Origin: CALMAK01 sp964392265
Lineage (GTDB): Bacteria > Patescibacteriota > Saccharimonadia > Saccharimonadales > Saccharimonadaceae
Assembly: GCA_964392265.1 (NCBI GenBank)
Contig: CAYMOS010000002.1
Span: 62,001-126,000 of the forward strand
Length of the DNA: 64,000 nucleotides
Reading direction: 5' to 3'
How positions within the stretch are numbered: position 1 is the first letter of the stretch; each line of letters starts with the position of its first letter. The position numbers and the translations under genes were made by a program. Positions 10,411 through 18,997 of the stretch are shown one piece after another. Below the pieces are notes generated by a model, which ran no database searches, had not been told where the DNA came from, and saw only the letters and a list, made by a program, of their open reading frames with translations.

Positions 10411-10599
10411 AGAAAAAACCATCCCATTCGGGGTGGTTTTTTCTTGGTGGATCACCTCAGGACTCGAACCCCCGCTTTTGCGAAGCAAAAGTACGCGGGG
10501 TTCGGTGTAGCGAGTGAAGTAAAGAAAAGCAGCGAAGCTATTTTTCTTTACGAACAAGCGGAAGAGCGAAGTGTAACGAAGCGACCCCTCAGCGCCCAC
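10394..10599. repeat. tRNA-Val 3'-end duplication bounding a hairpin-rich 175-bp element
   Basis: CCCCTCAGCGCCCAC occurs at 10394-10408 (inside tRNA-Val) and again at 10585-10599. The interval holds the terminator; a minus-strand tRNA 3'-end-like fragment (10445-10471, reading GGTTCGAGTCC...ATCCACCA); a large hairpin closed by GAACCCC/GGGGTTC (10464-10502); and a second hairpin GTAAAGAAAA/TTTTCTTTAC. Two GCGAAGC motifs, which form very stable DNA mini-hairpins, lie in the hairpin tips. No ORF is convincing here. Confidence 0.7.
10411..10443 (+). terminator. tRNA cluster terminator
   Basis: A-run, stem AACCATCCC/GGGGTGGTT with an ATTC loop, then a T-run. The symmetric A/T runs suggest it also works for the minus-strand HAD transcript. 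Confidence 0.9.
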
Positions 10600-10601
10600 G
10601 C

Positions 10602-11258
10602 CTATGCATCAAGAAGCAGGTTCTTTAGCTCGTTCGCATCTTTCACGACATGCGTCGCACCAGCATCTTCAAACTCTGCCACCGTGCCATAACCGTGCAA
10701 GATACCAATAGAATCGACATTATTTGCCTGGGCTGCCTCAATATCATGCATGCGATCACCAATCATGACGGTTTGAGATAGTTGATCAGGAGTTACATTT
10801 AACTGCGTCAGCGCATCTGCAAGCGTAATTTCTTTCTTGATTGGATTACCCTCTTCTTGTGCACAGAATACCGAGAAGTAATCTGTCAAGCCAGCCTCAT
10901 CGATAACAAGTCGTGCGATACGTTCGATTTTTGATGTGACGATTCCGATTGTTGCCCCGTTTTTGGCAAGCGTTGCCAGCAAGTCAGCAATACCGGGGTA
11001 GATCGTATAGGCGTGTAGACCTTCATGCACCAGATAGTGACGGAAATGGGCGACAGCCTGCTGTACTTGCTGCTCATCAAGGTGGTAATAGTCACGGAAA
11101 GAATGTTCCAGTGGTGGACCAACAAACCTACGTAGTGCTTCGGGGCTATTTTCGGTAATTCCCAGTTGGCCAAGGGCGTATCGGGCCGAATCGGTGATTG
11201 AAGGGCCTGGGTCAAGAATAGTGCCGTCTATGTCAAAGAGAATCGTTGAGTATTTCAT
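10602..11258 (-). CDS. HAD-family phosphatase (phosphoglycolate phosphatase-like)
   Basis: A 218-aa cytoplasmic HAD-IA hydrolase. Motif I DIDGT at residues 9-13 has both Asp residues; motif II is the Ser/Thr in IGIVTSK; the conserved Lys follows in GNPIKKE; motif IV is GDRMHDIEAA. The small alpha-helical cap between motifs I and II is of the Gph/PGP type. Substrate cannot be fixed: phosphoglycolate, pyrophosphate or a nucleotide are all possible. The gene is encoded against the flanking rRNA units and separates 16S from 23S. A TGCAATACT element 7 nt before the ATG suggests a leaderless mRNA. Confidence 0.85.
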   Translation of the reverse strand: MKYSTILFDIDGTILDPGPSITDSARYALGQLGITENSPEALRRFVGPPLEHSFRDYYHLDEQQVQQAVAHFRHYLVHEGLHAYTIYPGIADLLATLAKNGATIGIVTSKIERIARLVIDEAGLTDYFSVFCAQEEGNPIKKEITLADALTQLNVTPDQLSQTVMIGDRMHDIEAAQANNVDSIGILHGYGTVAEFEDAGATHVVKDANELKNLLLDA

Positions 11259-11333
11259 AGGGTCAAGTATTGCACAAAATAGCCAGGGGTGCCACTAGCT
11301 ACAGGGGCGGTCAGATTTCTGGAGATAAAACCC

Positions 11334-11362
11334 TTGCAAAAACTCTCCCCATCCTGTACTAT
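11334..11362 (+). promoter_or_regulatory. 23S-5S rRNA promoter
   Basis: TTGCAA (11334-11339), 17-nt spacer, TACTAT (11357-11362). It gives a leader of about 300 nt. The leader contains a GATACGAA/TTCGTATC hairpin near 11401-11424 and the processing strand; I see no ORF with an RBS there. Confidence 0.6.
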
Positions 11363-11636
11363 AAATAACAGATTAAGCGAATGTTCCACCCGAACCTCTG
11401 GCGATACGAAATGCGAGTTCGTATCAGTGGTAGTAAAAACGCCACAAAAATTACAACGAAAGGGACTTTACAGACCTCATCACAAAGTGATAGGATGGTA
11501 AAGTTGCACTGCGAGGACAGAAAGATTTTATCGGCTACGATAGGTTCGAATGTGTTCTCGAGGTGAGGCGCAAGAATCTTAACAATTCAATGATGTAAGA
11601 AAATTTTTTAAAGATTGACGGCAAGTAATTGGTAAT

Positions 11637-11655
11637 TACCAATTACTAGTTAAGT
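11637..11655 (+). other. 23S pre-rRNA processing stem, 5' strand
   Basis: ACCAATTACTAGTTAAGTC (19 nt) is perfectly complementary to 15328-15346, enclosing the 23S gene. Inside it, CATAAAAAGG (11661-11670) pairs with CCTTTTTATG (15272-15281), the terminal helix of mature 23S. Confidence 0.85.
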
Positions 11656-11952
11656 CAATGCATAAAAAGGTACTCAAGGGCACAGTAGTGGATGCCTAGA
11701 CGTATATTACCGATGAAGGACGTGGAAGACTGCGATAAGTCTCGGGAAGCTGTCAACAAGCTTTGATCCGGGAATCTCCGAATGAGGAAACTCAGCATGA
11801 GTCATGTCATGTTACTTCTACCTGAACACATAGGGTAGATAGAGGGAACCTCCTGAACTGAAACATCTTAGTAGGGAGAGGAAAAGAAAGTAAATAACGA
11901 TACCGAAAGTAGTGGCGAGCGAAATCGGCAGAGCCCAAACCTTTTAAGTTTT

Positions 11953-12275
11953 AATTACATCTTACGTTGTTTAACAGCGTCACATTTGATGGTTGCGTAA
12001 CCGTCTTTTGTGCTTGGCCTTGTAGCTCAATGGACAGAGCGCCGACTTGATACGTCGGAGGTTGCAGGCGGAGGAGTTAGACCTGTCGAGTTTTTGTCAA
12101 TGGATCCCACGACAACTATTTCAATGGTCTGATACCAATGTCTCTAGGTTCGAATCCTGCCTAGGCCACGAAGACAGTTTCTGTTGAGTTTTACTCACGA
12201 TTTTGTCTCTACGCATGGTGGGCAGCCAAGTGCTGCCCACCAAATATCTAAGTTAAACAATTCGTAAGATGTAAT
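11953..12275 (+). other. extended-helix insertion in 23S (intervening-sequence-like)
   Basis: AATTACATCTTACG near the left end is perfectly complementary to CGTAAGATGTAATT near the right end (14 bp). After a 2-nt bulge, TTGTTTAAC pairs with GTTAAACAA (9 bp). The roughly 280 nt at the tip include a tRNA-like sequence (12016-12168) and a hairpin GTGGGCAGC/GCTGCCCAC (12218-12241). The rRNA on either side (GAGCCCAAACC and the CGGCTGACAGGCC side) continues normally. Bacterial 23S intervening sequences at helix tips are typically cut out by RNase III; that fate is an inference here. Confidence 0.75.
12016..12168 (+). tRNA. split tRNA-Ile-like (GAT) sequence nested in 23S
   Basis: Acceptor GGCCTTG (12016-12022) pairs with CTAGGCC (12161-12167), with one T-T mismatch; A 12168 is the discriminator and CCA is not encoded. 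D-arm GCTC/GAGC has GG in its loop. Anticodon arm CCGAC-TTGATAC-GTCGG puts GAT at 34-36. The variable loop is 5 nt. T-stem GCAGG (12064-12068) matches CCTGC (12156-12160) perfectly, but the T-loop TTCGAAT starts only at 12149, leaving about 80 nt inserted between positions 53 and 54. AGG is duplicated at both edges of the insert. Whether this is a functional spliced tRNA, a tRNA mimic or a relic is unknown. Confidence 0.6.
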
Positions 12276-14879
12276 TAATACGGCTGACAGGCCAATGCTT
12301 ATAAGGGGTTGTGATATCACACGAGACCAAGTCAGAGCGTTGAACCTCGGTTCAATTATCTGATTTGCGATAACACTCTGTCAGGTGTTAGTAAAGTAAG
12401 AAAACATGCTTGGTTAGCAGAATAGTTTGAATGACTATCCAAAGAACGTGAAAGACGTGTACGCGAAAACCGAGCTGACTTTATACGTGTTTTATCGAGT
12501 AGGGCGGGGCACGAGAAACCCTGTCTGAATCCGGCTGGACCACCAGCCAAGGCTAAATATAATATACGATCGATAGTGAACTAGTACAGCGATGGAAAGG
12601 TGAAAAGAACCCCGGGAGGGGAGTGAAATAGATCCTGAAACTCTGTGCCTACAAGGAGTCGGAGCGGACTTGTTCCGTGACGGCGTGCTTTTTGTAGAAC
12701 GATCCAGCGAGTTAATTTCAAGTGCAAGGTTAAGTCAAGTGACGGAGCCACAGTGAAAGCGAGCCTGAATAGGGCGACATAGTACTTGGAATTAGACCCG
12801 AAACCGGGTGACCTAACCATGGGCAGGCTGAAGCTTCTGTAACAGGGAGTGAAGGGCCGAACCAGGACACGCAGCAAAGTGTTTGGATGACCTGTGGTTA
12901 GCGGTGAAATGCCAATCGAACTCGGAGATAGCTGGTTCTCCTCGAAATAGCTTTAGGGCTAGCGTCATGTAGTAGCAGTCGGGGGTAGAGCTCTGTAAAG
13001 GACTGGGGGGAGCAATCCTACCCACCCTTAACAAACTACGAATACCGTATGTGTAATCATGGCAGTCAGAACGGCGGAGCTAAGTTCGTCGCTCAAAAGG
13101 GAAACAGCCCAGACCATCGTCTAAGGTCCCTAAATTTACGTTAAGTGGGAAACAAGGTGAGATTTCTTAAACAGCTAGGATGTTGGCTTAGAAGCAGCCA
13201 TTCATTTAAAGAGTGCGTAACAGCTCACTAGTCAAGAGATCTTGCGTGGAAAATGTAACGGGGCTAAACGTAATACCGAAGACATGGATTGCCCCGTCTT
13301 CAGATCGCACAACATTTTCAAGAGCCACCCGGCAGGGCTGGCGTCAAAATCTTGAAGATAGACGTTGTGAGATGTGATGACGGGGCAGTGGTAGAGGAGC
13401 GTTCCTATCTGCAGTGAAGCAGCATTGGAAAGTGTTGTGGAGCGTTAGGAAGTGAGAATGCTGGAATGAGTAACCATAAGACAGGTGAGAATCCTGTCGG
13501 CCGTAAGAGCAAGGTTTCCTGAGCCATGGTAATCATCTCAGGGTTAGTCGGGCCTAAGCCGAGGCGCATAGCGTAGGCGATGGACATCAGGTTAATATTC
13601 CTGAACCGGTTAAATTTTGTACACTGTTTACGGGGAAGTAATCGAAGCGGATTCATGGTATGTATCCGTCCAACCGAGCGGGAACGCAAAGGGAGTGAAA
13701 GCTGGTCTTCGGACTAGCGATTTTGGTGAAAGCCCTGGCTAGAAAAGCAGGTGTACGCGTGAATTTAGCCGCCCGTACCGCAAACCAACACAGGTGCTCG
13801 AGTCGAGTAGACTCAGGCTTACGAGAGACCCTTCGCTAAGGAACTCGGCAATACAGCGACCGTAACTTCGGGATAAGGTCTGCCCCCACTTCGGTGGATA
13901 TAATGTCGCGTTCACTCAGCAAGAGTTAACGGTTAGAAGAACGCAATATTAGGAAGATAAAAGCGCCTAATGTTGTATGTGAGTACGCATCTTTTGTAGA
14001 CATTTCAACTACGTTGATTTATTTACAACTGGTGTGATCAAATCCTTTTATGAACCAATAGATTTTTTCTGAGATAAGTAACATGAATTTTTATGTTCTT
14101 TTGAACGCGTAACCCTTTGTATCTAACGATGTGGGGGCCGCAGCAAAAGAGCCCACGGAACTGTTTATCAAAAACACAGGTCTCTGCTAACACGAAAGTG
14201 GATGTATAGGGGCTGACTCCTGCCCGGTGCCGGAAGGTTAAGGGGAGCGCTTTACGGTGCGAACTGAAGCCCCGGTGAACGGCGGCGGTAACTATAACCG
14301 TCCTAAGGTAGCGAAATTCCTTGTCAGGTAAGTTCTGACCCGCACGAATGGAGTAATCATGTGGGCACTGTCTCAGCGAAGGCCTCGGTGAAAGTGCATT
14401 GGCGGTAAAGATGCCGTCTGTCCATACCAGGACGAGAAGACCCCATGGAGCTTTACTACAGTTTTACATTGATCCGGGTTACAACATGTGTAGCATAGCT
14501 GGGAGGCTTTGAAGCAGATACGCCAGTATTTGTGGAGCCACAGGTGAAATACCAGCCTTGTTGTGATCTTGATCTCACCTGCACCATTATCTGGTGTGGG
14601 GACCGTGTATGATGGGTAGTTTAACTGGGGCGGTTGCCTCCTAAAGAGTAGCGGAGGCGTTCAAAGGTTGGCTAGCTTCGGATGGAAATCGAAGTGATAG
14701 TGTATGCGCAAAAGCCAGCTTGACTGTGAGGAGTACATTCCAAGCAGATACGAAAGTAGGAGCAAGTGATCCGCTGTACGTACATTTGTACATGAATGTG
14801 GGATCGACAGCGCAAACGGATAAAAGTTACCCTGGGGATAACAGGCTTATAGCGCCCAATAGTTCACATAGACGGCGCT

Positions 14880-14914
<35 letters not shown>

Positions 14915-14928
14915 AGGGGGAGCACCTT

Positions 14929-14999
<71 letters not shown>

Positions 15000-15327
15000 T
15001 TATATCCGGTATGGACGTCAGGAAATTTGAGGAGATCTGTCTCTAGTACGAGAGGACCGAGATGGACGAACCTCTGGTGTATCGATTGTGGCCACCTGCT
15101 GCATTGTCGAGTAGCTATGTTCGGAATAGATAAGCGCTGAAAGCATATTAAGCGCGAAACTAACTCCAAGATGAGATTTCCCTATGAGGACACTGAAAGA
15201 TGATCAGTTTGATAGGCGCAAGGTGGAAGTGTAGTAATACATGGAGCTGAAGCGTACTAACAGTCCCATTGCCTTTTTATGTCCTTGTCACCATGGTTAT
15301 GCTTGTCATAACACCGGTGATGAGGTA

Positions 15328-15346
15328 GACTTAACTAGTAATTGGT
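15328..15346 (+). other. 23S pre-rRNA processing stem, 3' strand
   Basis: Perfect 19-nt complement of 11637-11655. The remaining 23S-5S spacer holds nothing else that I can identify. Confidence 0.85.
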
Positions 15347-15465
15347 GTATATCACCAACGTCAATTTTAAAAAATTGCATCAACCGTGACCAGATTTTAT
15401 GGTCATCGAAGCGAGGTTTGGACCCACTGATTTTGTTATATCAGCGCAAAGCGTCTTCAAACCTT

Positions 15466-15578
15466 ACTTCGGTGCCCATGGCGCAAGGGAAATACCTGTT
15501 CTCATTCCGAACACAGAAGTCAAGCCTTGTAGCGGCGATTATACTGCCACAAGTGGGAAACTAGCACGGTGCCGAATT
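15466..15578 (+). rRNA. rrf: 5S ribosomal RNA
   Basis: About 113 nt. Helix I pairs TTCGGTGCC (15468-15476) with GGTGCCGAA (15568-15576), including two G-U pairs. The conserved loop region CCGAACACAGAAGTCAAGCC is present. Co-transcribed with 23S, starting about 190 nt after it. A short 5S, consistent with a reduced genome. Confidence 0.93.
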
Positions 15579-15659
15579 ATATAAAACCCATCCGAACAGG
15601 ATGGGTTTTATCTTTTTCTGGAAAAGATAAAAGACACCTGGATGGTTTTATATAATTCG
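15573..15659 (+). repeat. nested inverted repeats downstream of 5S
   Basis: CGAATTATATAAAACC (15573-15588) is perfectly complementary to 15644-15659. Between them lie the terminator hairpin and a TTTTATCTTTT/AAAAGATAAAA hairpin (15606-15632). The three stems are mutually exclusive in part, and the outer one borrows the 3' strand of 5S helix I. Confidence 0.75.
15581..15614 (+). terminator. 23S-5S unit terminator
   Basis: Stem AAAACCCATCC/GGATGGGTTTT with loop GAACA, followed by TATCTTTTT. It overlaps two alternative hairpins (see 15573-15659). Confidence 0.88.
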
Positions 15660-15826
15660 ATTTCGTAGTATTTCCACCTGTTGTAGTGTAACCCGACGGC
15701 AGAAGAAACGACGCAGCGAGAGAATAAAATTAGCTTGCTCATTTTATTCCGAGGAAGGGTGTTTTGCCATTCAATCTTTAGATTGAATGATTATACTGCC
15801 TCAACCAATTTGCTATAATCCTAGGC
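15660..15826. promoter_or_regulatory. intergenic region with operator-like dyad and leaderless promoter
   Basis: No gene. It contains a GAATAAAA/TTTTATTC hairpin (about 15722-15748); a 10-bp perfect dyad CATTCAATCT/AGATTGAATG with a 2-nt centre (15768-15789); and TATAAT (15814-15819) 7 nt before the next ATG. The dyad sits immediately upstream of the expected -35, which suits a repressor or activator site. Its 2-nt centre makes an RNA hairpin unlikely. Confidence 0.6.
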
Positions 15827-16186
15827 ATGAATAAAGCCAAAGAGAGGCTCCTGATAGTAATCCACCTACTACTCGTGGTAGTTGCCTATACGTCGTGGCT
15901 CTGGGTAGATTATAGAATTATTCTGGTGCTAGCTATAGCCCATATAGCTATGCTAGAGGTTTTGCGAGGGTGTCCTTTATCTCACGCACAGTTTCCAGAT
16001 GATAAAACCAAGCGTTTTTATGAATGGTGGCTCGCTCGACTAGGGATAGATGTAACTCGCACACCCAAAAGGCGACGTATTGTGCGAATTTTTATGCAGT
16101 ATGCGTTACCCATTATTATCGTTCTCCTAGGTGTGATACTTCAGGGCGTCTTGGGGGTTATTCCGCTCATAAACCTTCCTCTGTGA
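15827..16186 (+). CDS. small membrane protein (DUF2784-like), function unknown
   Basis: A 119-aa protein with about three TM segments (near residues 8-25, 29-45 and 88-112). LEVLRGCPLSHAQF in the middle is reminiscent of the GCPLT-containing DUF2784 family, but the match is by eye only. Start ATG 15827 lies 7 nt after a perfect TATAAT, so the mRNA is predicted leaderless. The dyad at 15768-15789 may regulate it. Somewhat AT-rich compared with the core genes nearby. Confidence 0.6.
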   Translation: MNKAKERLLIVIHLLLVVVAYTSWLWVDYRIILVLAIAHIAMLEVLRGCPLSHAQFPDDKTKRFYEWWLARLGIDVTRTPKRRRIVRIFMQYALPIIIVLLGVILQGVLGVIPLINLPL

Positions 16187-16292
16187 TTGTGTAGCCGAGA
16201 TAAAGACGGTCGTAAATTGCGTACGCGGGTTTTGACTTTTGAGGCAGATTCAAGGACTTGTTAATAAAAATAGAAAAACTACAATCAGGTAT

Positions 16293-16709
16293 ATGAAAGA
16301 GCTGATTGTACAAAAAGATGACTACGGGTGTGGCGCGGCCTGTGTAGCCTTTATAGTGGGTAAGTCATATGACGAAACTGTTCACTTGCTCGGTAAGTAT
16401 GGTGCTATAGCAAGGGGCTATTCATTAAAAGAGCTTGTAGATGTGCTGAGATTTTACGGATATAGCTACGCCTACAAGCGTGCTGATCCTAAGAGTAATG
16501 CGCTCAATTATGTTAATGGAACAATTGTATATATTGATGTGCCGCGTGATTACGATCAGGGGCACTACCTAGTGAAATGTACAGAGGGTTGGTTTGATCC
16601 CTGGATAAATTTGCCGCATAACAAAGATGTTCTCGAGGCAAAGGCTGGCATTGTAAAGTATCTTACGTCCAAGCCTCTCTGGATTGCCTATCCGCGACAG
16701 ACAGGATGA
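16293..16709 (+). CDS. C39-like cysteine peptidase domain protein
   Basis: A 138-aa protein resembling a stand-alone peptidase C39 domain, the papain-like fold that trims bacteriocin leader peptides in ABC exporters. The catalytic Cys is in QKDDYGCGAACV (near residue 12), the His in QGHYLVKC (near 92), and the Asp/Asn region in WFDPWIN. No TM or ABC domain is attached. The frame is open from 16239, but TACAAT (16280-16285) with TTGTTA 16 nt upstream (16258-16263) lies 7 nt before ATG 16293, which points to a leaderless mRNA from that ATG. AT-rich; possibly acquired. An 18-codon ORF follows. Confidence 0.75.
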   Translation: MKELIVQKDDYGCGAACVAFIVGKSYDETVHLLGKYGAIARGYSLKELVDVLRFYGYSYAYKRADPKSNALNYVNGTIVYIDVPRDYDQGHYLVKCTEGWFDPWINLPHNKDVLEAKAGIVKYLTSKPLWIAYPRQTG

Positions 16710-16754
16710 TAGGTTATCGGTAAAACATTGGCGAAATTTTCATCCAAAACGCTA

Positions 16755-16783
16755 TTGCTTTTGCCTAGCGTAGCATCTATACT
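16755..16783 (+). promoter_or_regulatory. promoter of the 18-codon ORF
   Basis: TTGCTT (16755-16760), 17-nt spacer, TATACT (16778-16783). Confidence 0.6.
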
Positions 16784-16820
16784 AAAAACAATCGAAATCA
16801 TAAACAAAAAGAGGTGTAAA

Positions 16821-16877
16821 ATGAAAATATCTGTGGAATACATTGCAAATGAGCTGGCTGTTGCCGTTCGTTGCTAA
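16821..16877 (+). CDS. 18-aa peptide ORF with its own promoter and RBS
   Basis: ATG 16821 to TAA 16875-16877 encodes MKISVEYIANELAVAVRC. A dedicated promoter (16755-16783) and AGAGGTG RBS (about 16810-16816) precede it, which is unusual for a spurious micro-ORF. It lies between the C39-like peptidase and the carboxypeptidase genes, and ends in a single Cys. No double-Gly processing site is present. Possibilities are a small signalling or modified peptide, a leader peptide, or chance. Function not known. Confidence 0.4.
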   Translation: MKISVEYIANELAVAVRC

Positions 16878-16970
16878 TTTAAGTCGCGCATAACTGTTAC
16901 AAGCTCCGCACAGAGAGGCGAGTGCTTTTAGCGCTAAACAGGGTAGCCATAAGTGTTATACTAGATAATA

Positions 16971-18884
16971 GTGCAAAAGGTAAGACAGATGGCACACTGG
17001 CTTTGGAATACTGTTCGTCGCCATCCCTGGCGGTCCAGTTTGGTGATAGCTGGCACTGTGGTGCTTGTATCGGCTGGCGTAGCCATGATTCCTCGTACGA
17101 TTCACTTTTCTTATGCGGGCGAGAGCTGTATAGGCAAGGTAACATTCTTGCCAGGGCTACTACGATCAAGTGGCAATGGGTATGAACTTGCGGTCAAGGA
17201 CACGATAACGATTGGTGATTTCCCGCTCGTGGGGCGTAGTGTCTGCGTGAGTCCTCTGATGGTGCCACAGGCCGGCACGCAGTCTGCTAGGCTCTCGATT
17301 GGAGGGATTGGCTTTCCGGCACTGTATTTCAAGGTAGCGACGCCAGAAGCGCCCGTGATAACGCTAGACGCGATTAAAAAGCCGATCGCCGCTGTACGGC
17401 CGTTATCCCTCGCCTTGTCCACTACTGATACTACGTTTGAGTATGTGCTTTCGTCGGCTGATCGTTCAGTGGACTGTGAGGCGGCAGATGGCCGTGTCGA
17501 CTGTCATGTTGCGACGCTGCAATTGGCACAGGGCGAGCAACAACATCTCAAATTAGAGCGCCGATTTGCCGGTGAAAAGGTGGCAACACTCTTTAATGAT
17601 CCCGTTCAAGTCCTGCCGGCTACTACTGTGGTTGATAGTTCAGTAAAAAACGATCAGACTGTCTATAGCAAGAACCAACCATTTACGATTGTGACCGACA
17701 AGCCGCTTGTCAAAGCGGCCGCAAAGCTGATTCAAAAGGACGGTGATAAAGAGGTAAAACACGACGTTACCGTGACAGTCAAAGGAGACCAGGTCGTTGT
17801 GGCGCCAGCTGAAGAGGATTTGCCACGCAGTGCGCCGTACGTTCTTACGCTGACCGAAGTTGAGGCAACGGATGGCAGTGCCTTGGCTGCACCGCATCAG
17901 ATAGCATTTACGCTGTCAGGTGGTCCAAAGGTTGCCTCTGTAAATGTTGGTGCTACAAGCATTGACCCAAATGCCCGAATTGTTCTTAAGCTGGATCAGA
18001 CGCGCAAAGAAGACCAGGCCATCACGGACATCGTAAAGGTTCAAGGAGTGCCATCGACGGTTACTGCCACGAATGACTCAATCATCGTGTCACTCTCTGG
18101 TGCTGGCCGCTGTGTCGACTTTACTATCACGGTCTCTAAAGACATTACCAGCGAGCACGACATCAAATCAACCGAGGATTGGGCGTTTAAGGGGCGAACA
18201 CGTTGTTATGTGGTCGAAACTGTCGGCTACTCGGTAGGGGGGCGCCCTATCAATGCCTATATATACGGGAATGGCGCCACAACGTATCTCTATACTGCTG
18301 GTATTCATGGCAACGAGCTCAGTAGTGTGTATACCGTCCAGAGTTGGATGAATGATCTTGAGGCAAACCCCGGTAAGATCCCAGCGCACGTGCGCGTGGT
18401 TGTGATACCAAGTGTGAACCCCGATGGGGTAGCCAAGGCAAGTCGCACCAATAATAACGGTGTTAATCTGAACCGTAACTTTCCTACCCATAACTGGACG
18501 GGGAATATTGTGACGAGCACGGGAGAACAGTCGGGTGCCGGAGGATCGTCAGCAGGCTCCGAGCGTGAAACACAGGCCTTGATGAATGCGACATATCGCT
18601 ATGGGCCACGCTTTATCATTACTTACCATAGCTCTGGCTCGTTGGTAAATTCGAATGATGTAGGTGTCTCTATTGCGGGCGGACGTGAATATGCTCGTCT
18701 GGCGCGTTATGCATTTGTCCCGAACAGCGCAACAACCGGGACCTTTGGTTTTGAAATGACCGGGACATATGAAGACTGGCTCTTAGAGAGAGGTACAGCA
18801 GCTATCCTGATCGAGTTGAACACTGATCGTGGCAATCATTTTGCACAGAACCGCAGCGCGATGTGGGCGATGCTTGGCTATTAG
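16971..18884 (+). CDS. secreted/membrane-anchored M14 zinc carboxypeptidase
   Basis: A 637-aa exported protein. It has a basic N-terminus and one TM/signal segment (near residues 23-42), then about 370 residues of beta-rich Ig/SbsA-like extracytoplasmic domains, then a C-terminal M14 peptidase domain. The zinc site starts at HGNE (near residue 446), followed by NLNRNFP, a third zinc His in ITYHSSG (near 553), and the catalytic Glu in ILIELNT (near 614). A role in trimming peptidoglycan stem peptides or host-surface proteins is plausible. Start: GTG 16971 is 8 nt after TATACT (16957-16962); ATG 16989 in frame is the alternative. Confidence 0.87.
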   Translation: MQKVRQMAHWLWNTVRRHPWRSSLVIAGTVVLVSAGVAMIPRTIHFSYAGESCIGKVTFLPGLLRSSGNGYELAVKDTITIGDFPLVGRSVCVSPLMVPQAGTQSARLSIGGIGFPALYFKVATPEAPVITLDAIKKPIAAVRPLSLALSTTDTTFEYVLSSADRSVDCEAADGRVDCHVATLQLAQGEQQHLKLERRFAGEKVATLFNDPVQVLPATTVVDSSVKNDQTVYSKNQPFTIVTDKPLVKAAAKLIQKDGDKEVKHDVTVTVKGDQVVVAPAEEDLPRSAPYVLTLTEVEATDGSALAAPHQIAFTLSGGPKVASVNVGATSIDPNARIVLKLDQTRKEDQAITDIVKVQGVPSTVTATNDSIIVSLSGAGRCVDFTITVSKDITSEHDIKSTEDWAFKGRTRCYVVETVGYSVGGRPINAYIYGNGATTYLYTAGIHGNELSSVYTVQSWMNDLEANPGKIPAHVRVVVIPSVNPDGVAKASRTNNNGVNLNRNFPTHNWTGNIVTSTGEQSGAGGSSAGSERETQALMNATYRYGPRFIITYHSSGSLVNSNDVGVSIAGGREYARLARYAFVPNSATTGTFGFEMTGTYEDWLLERGTAAILIELNTDRGNHFAQNRSAMWAMLGY

Positions 18885-18922
18885 GTGTGGTGGAGCGATA
18901 GGGCTAGATAGGGGCGAGCATA

Positions 18923-18951
18923 TTGACAAATAATCATAAGTATGCTAGGAT
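18923..18951 (+). promoter_or_regulatory. promoter upstream of 18998
   Basis: TTGACA (18923-18928), 17-nt spacer, TAGGAT (18946-18951). Confidence 0.5.
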
Positions 18952-18997
18952 TATATTATAAGTATCATAAAACAAACAACTCAACGAGACCACCACA

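Noticed and set aside
10286..10692. ORFs across the tRNA cluster and repeat element
   Set aside because: They translate tRNA genes and hairpins; no RBS.
12069..12148. Group I or group II intron in the tRNA-like sequence
   Set aside because: The insert is only about 80 nt, far below the size of either ribozyme, and no conserved core is visible.
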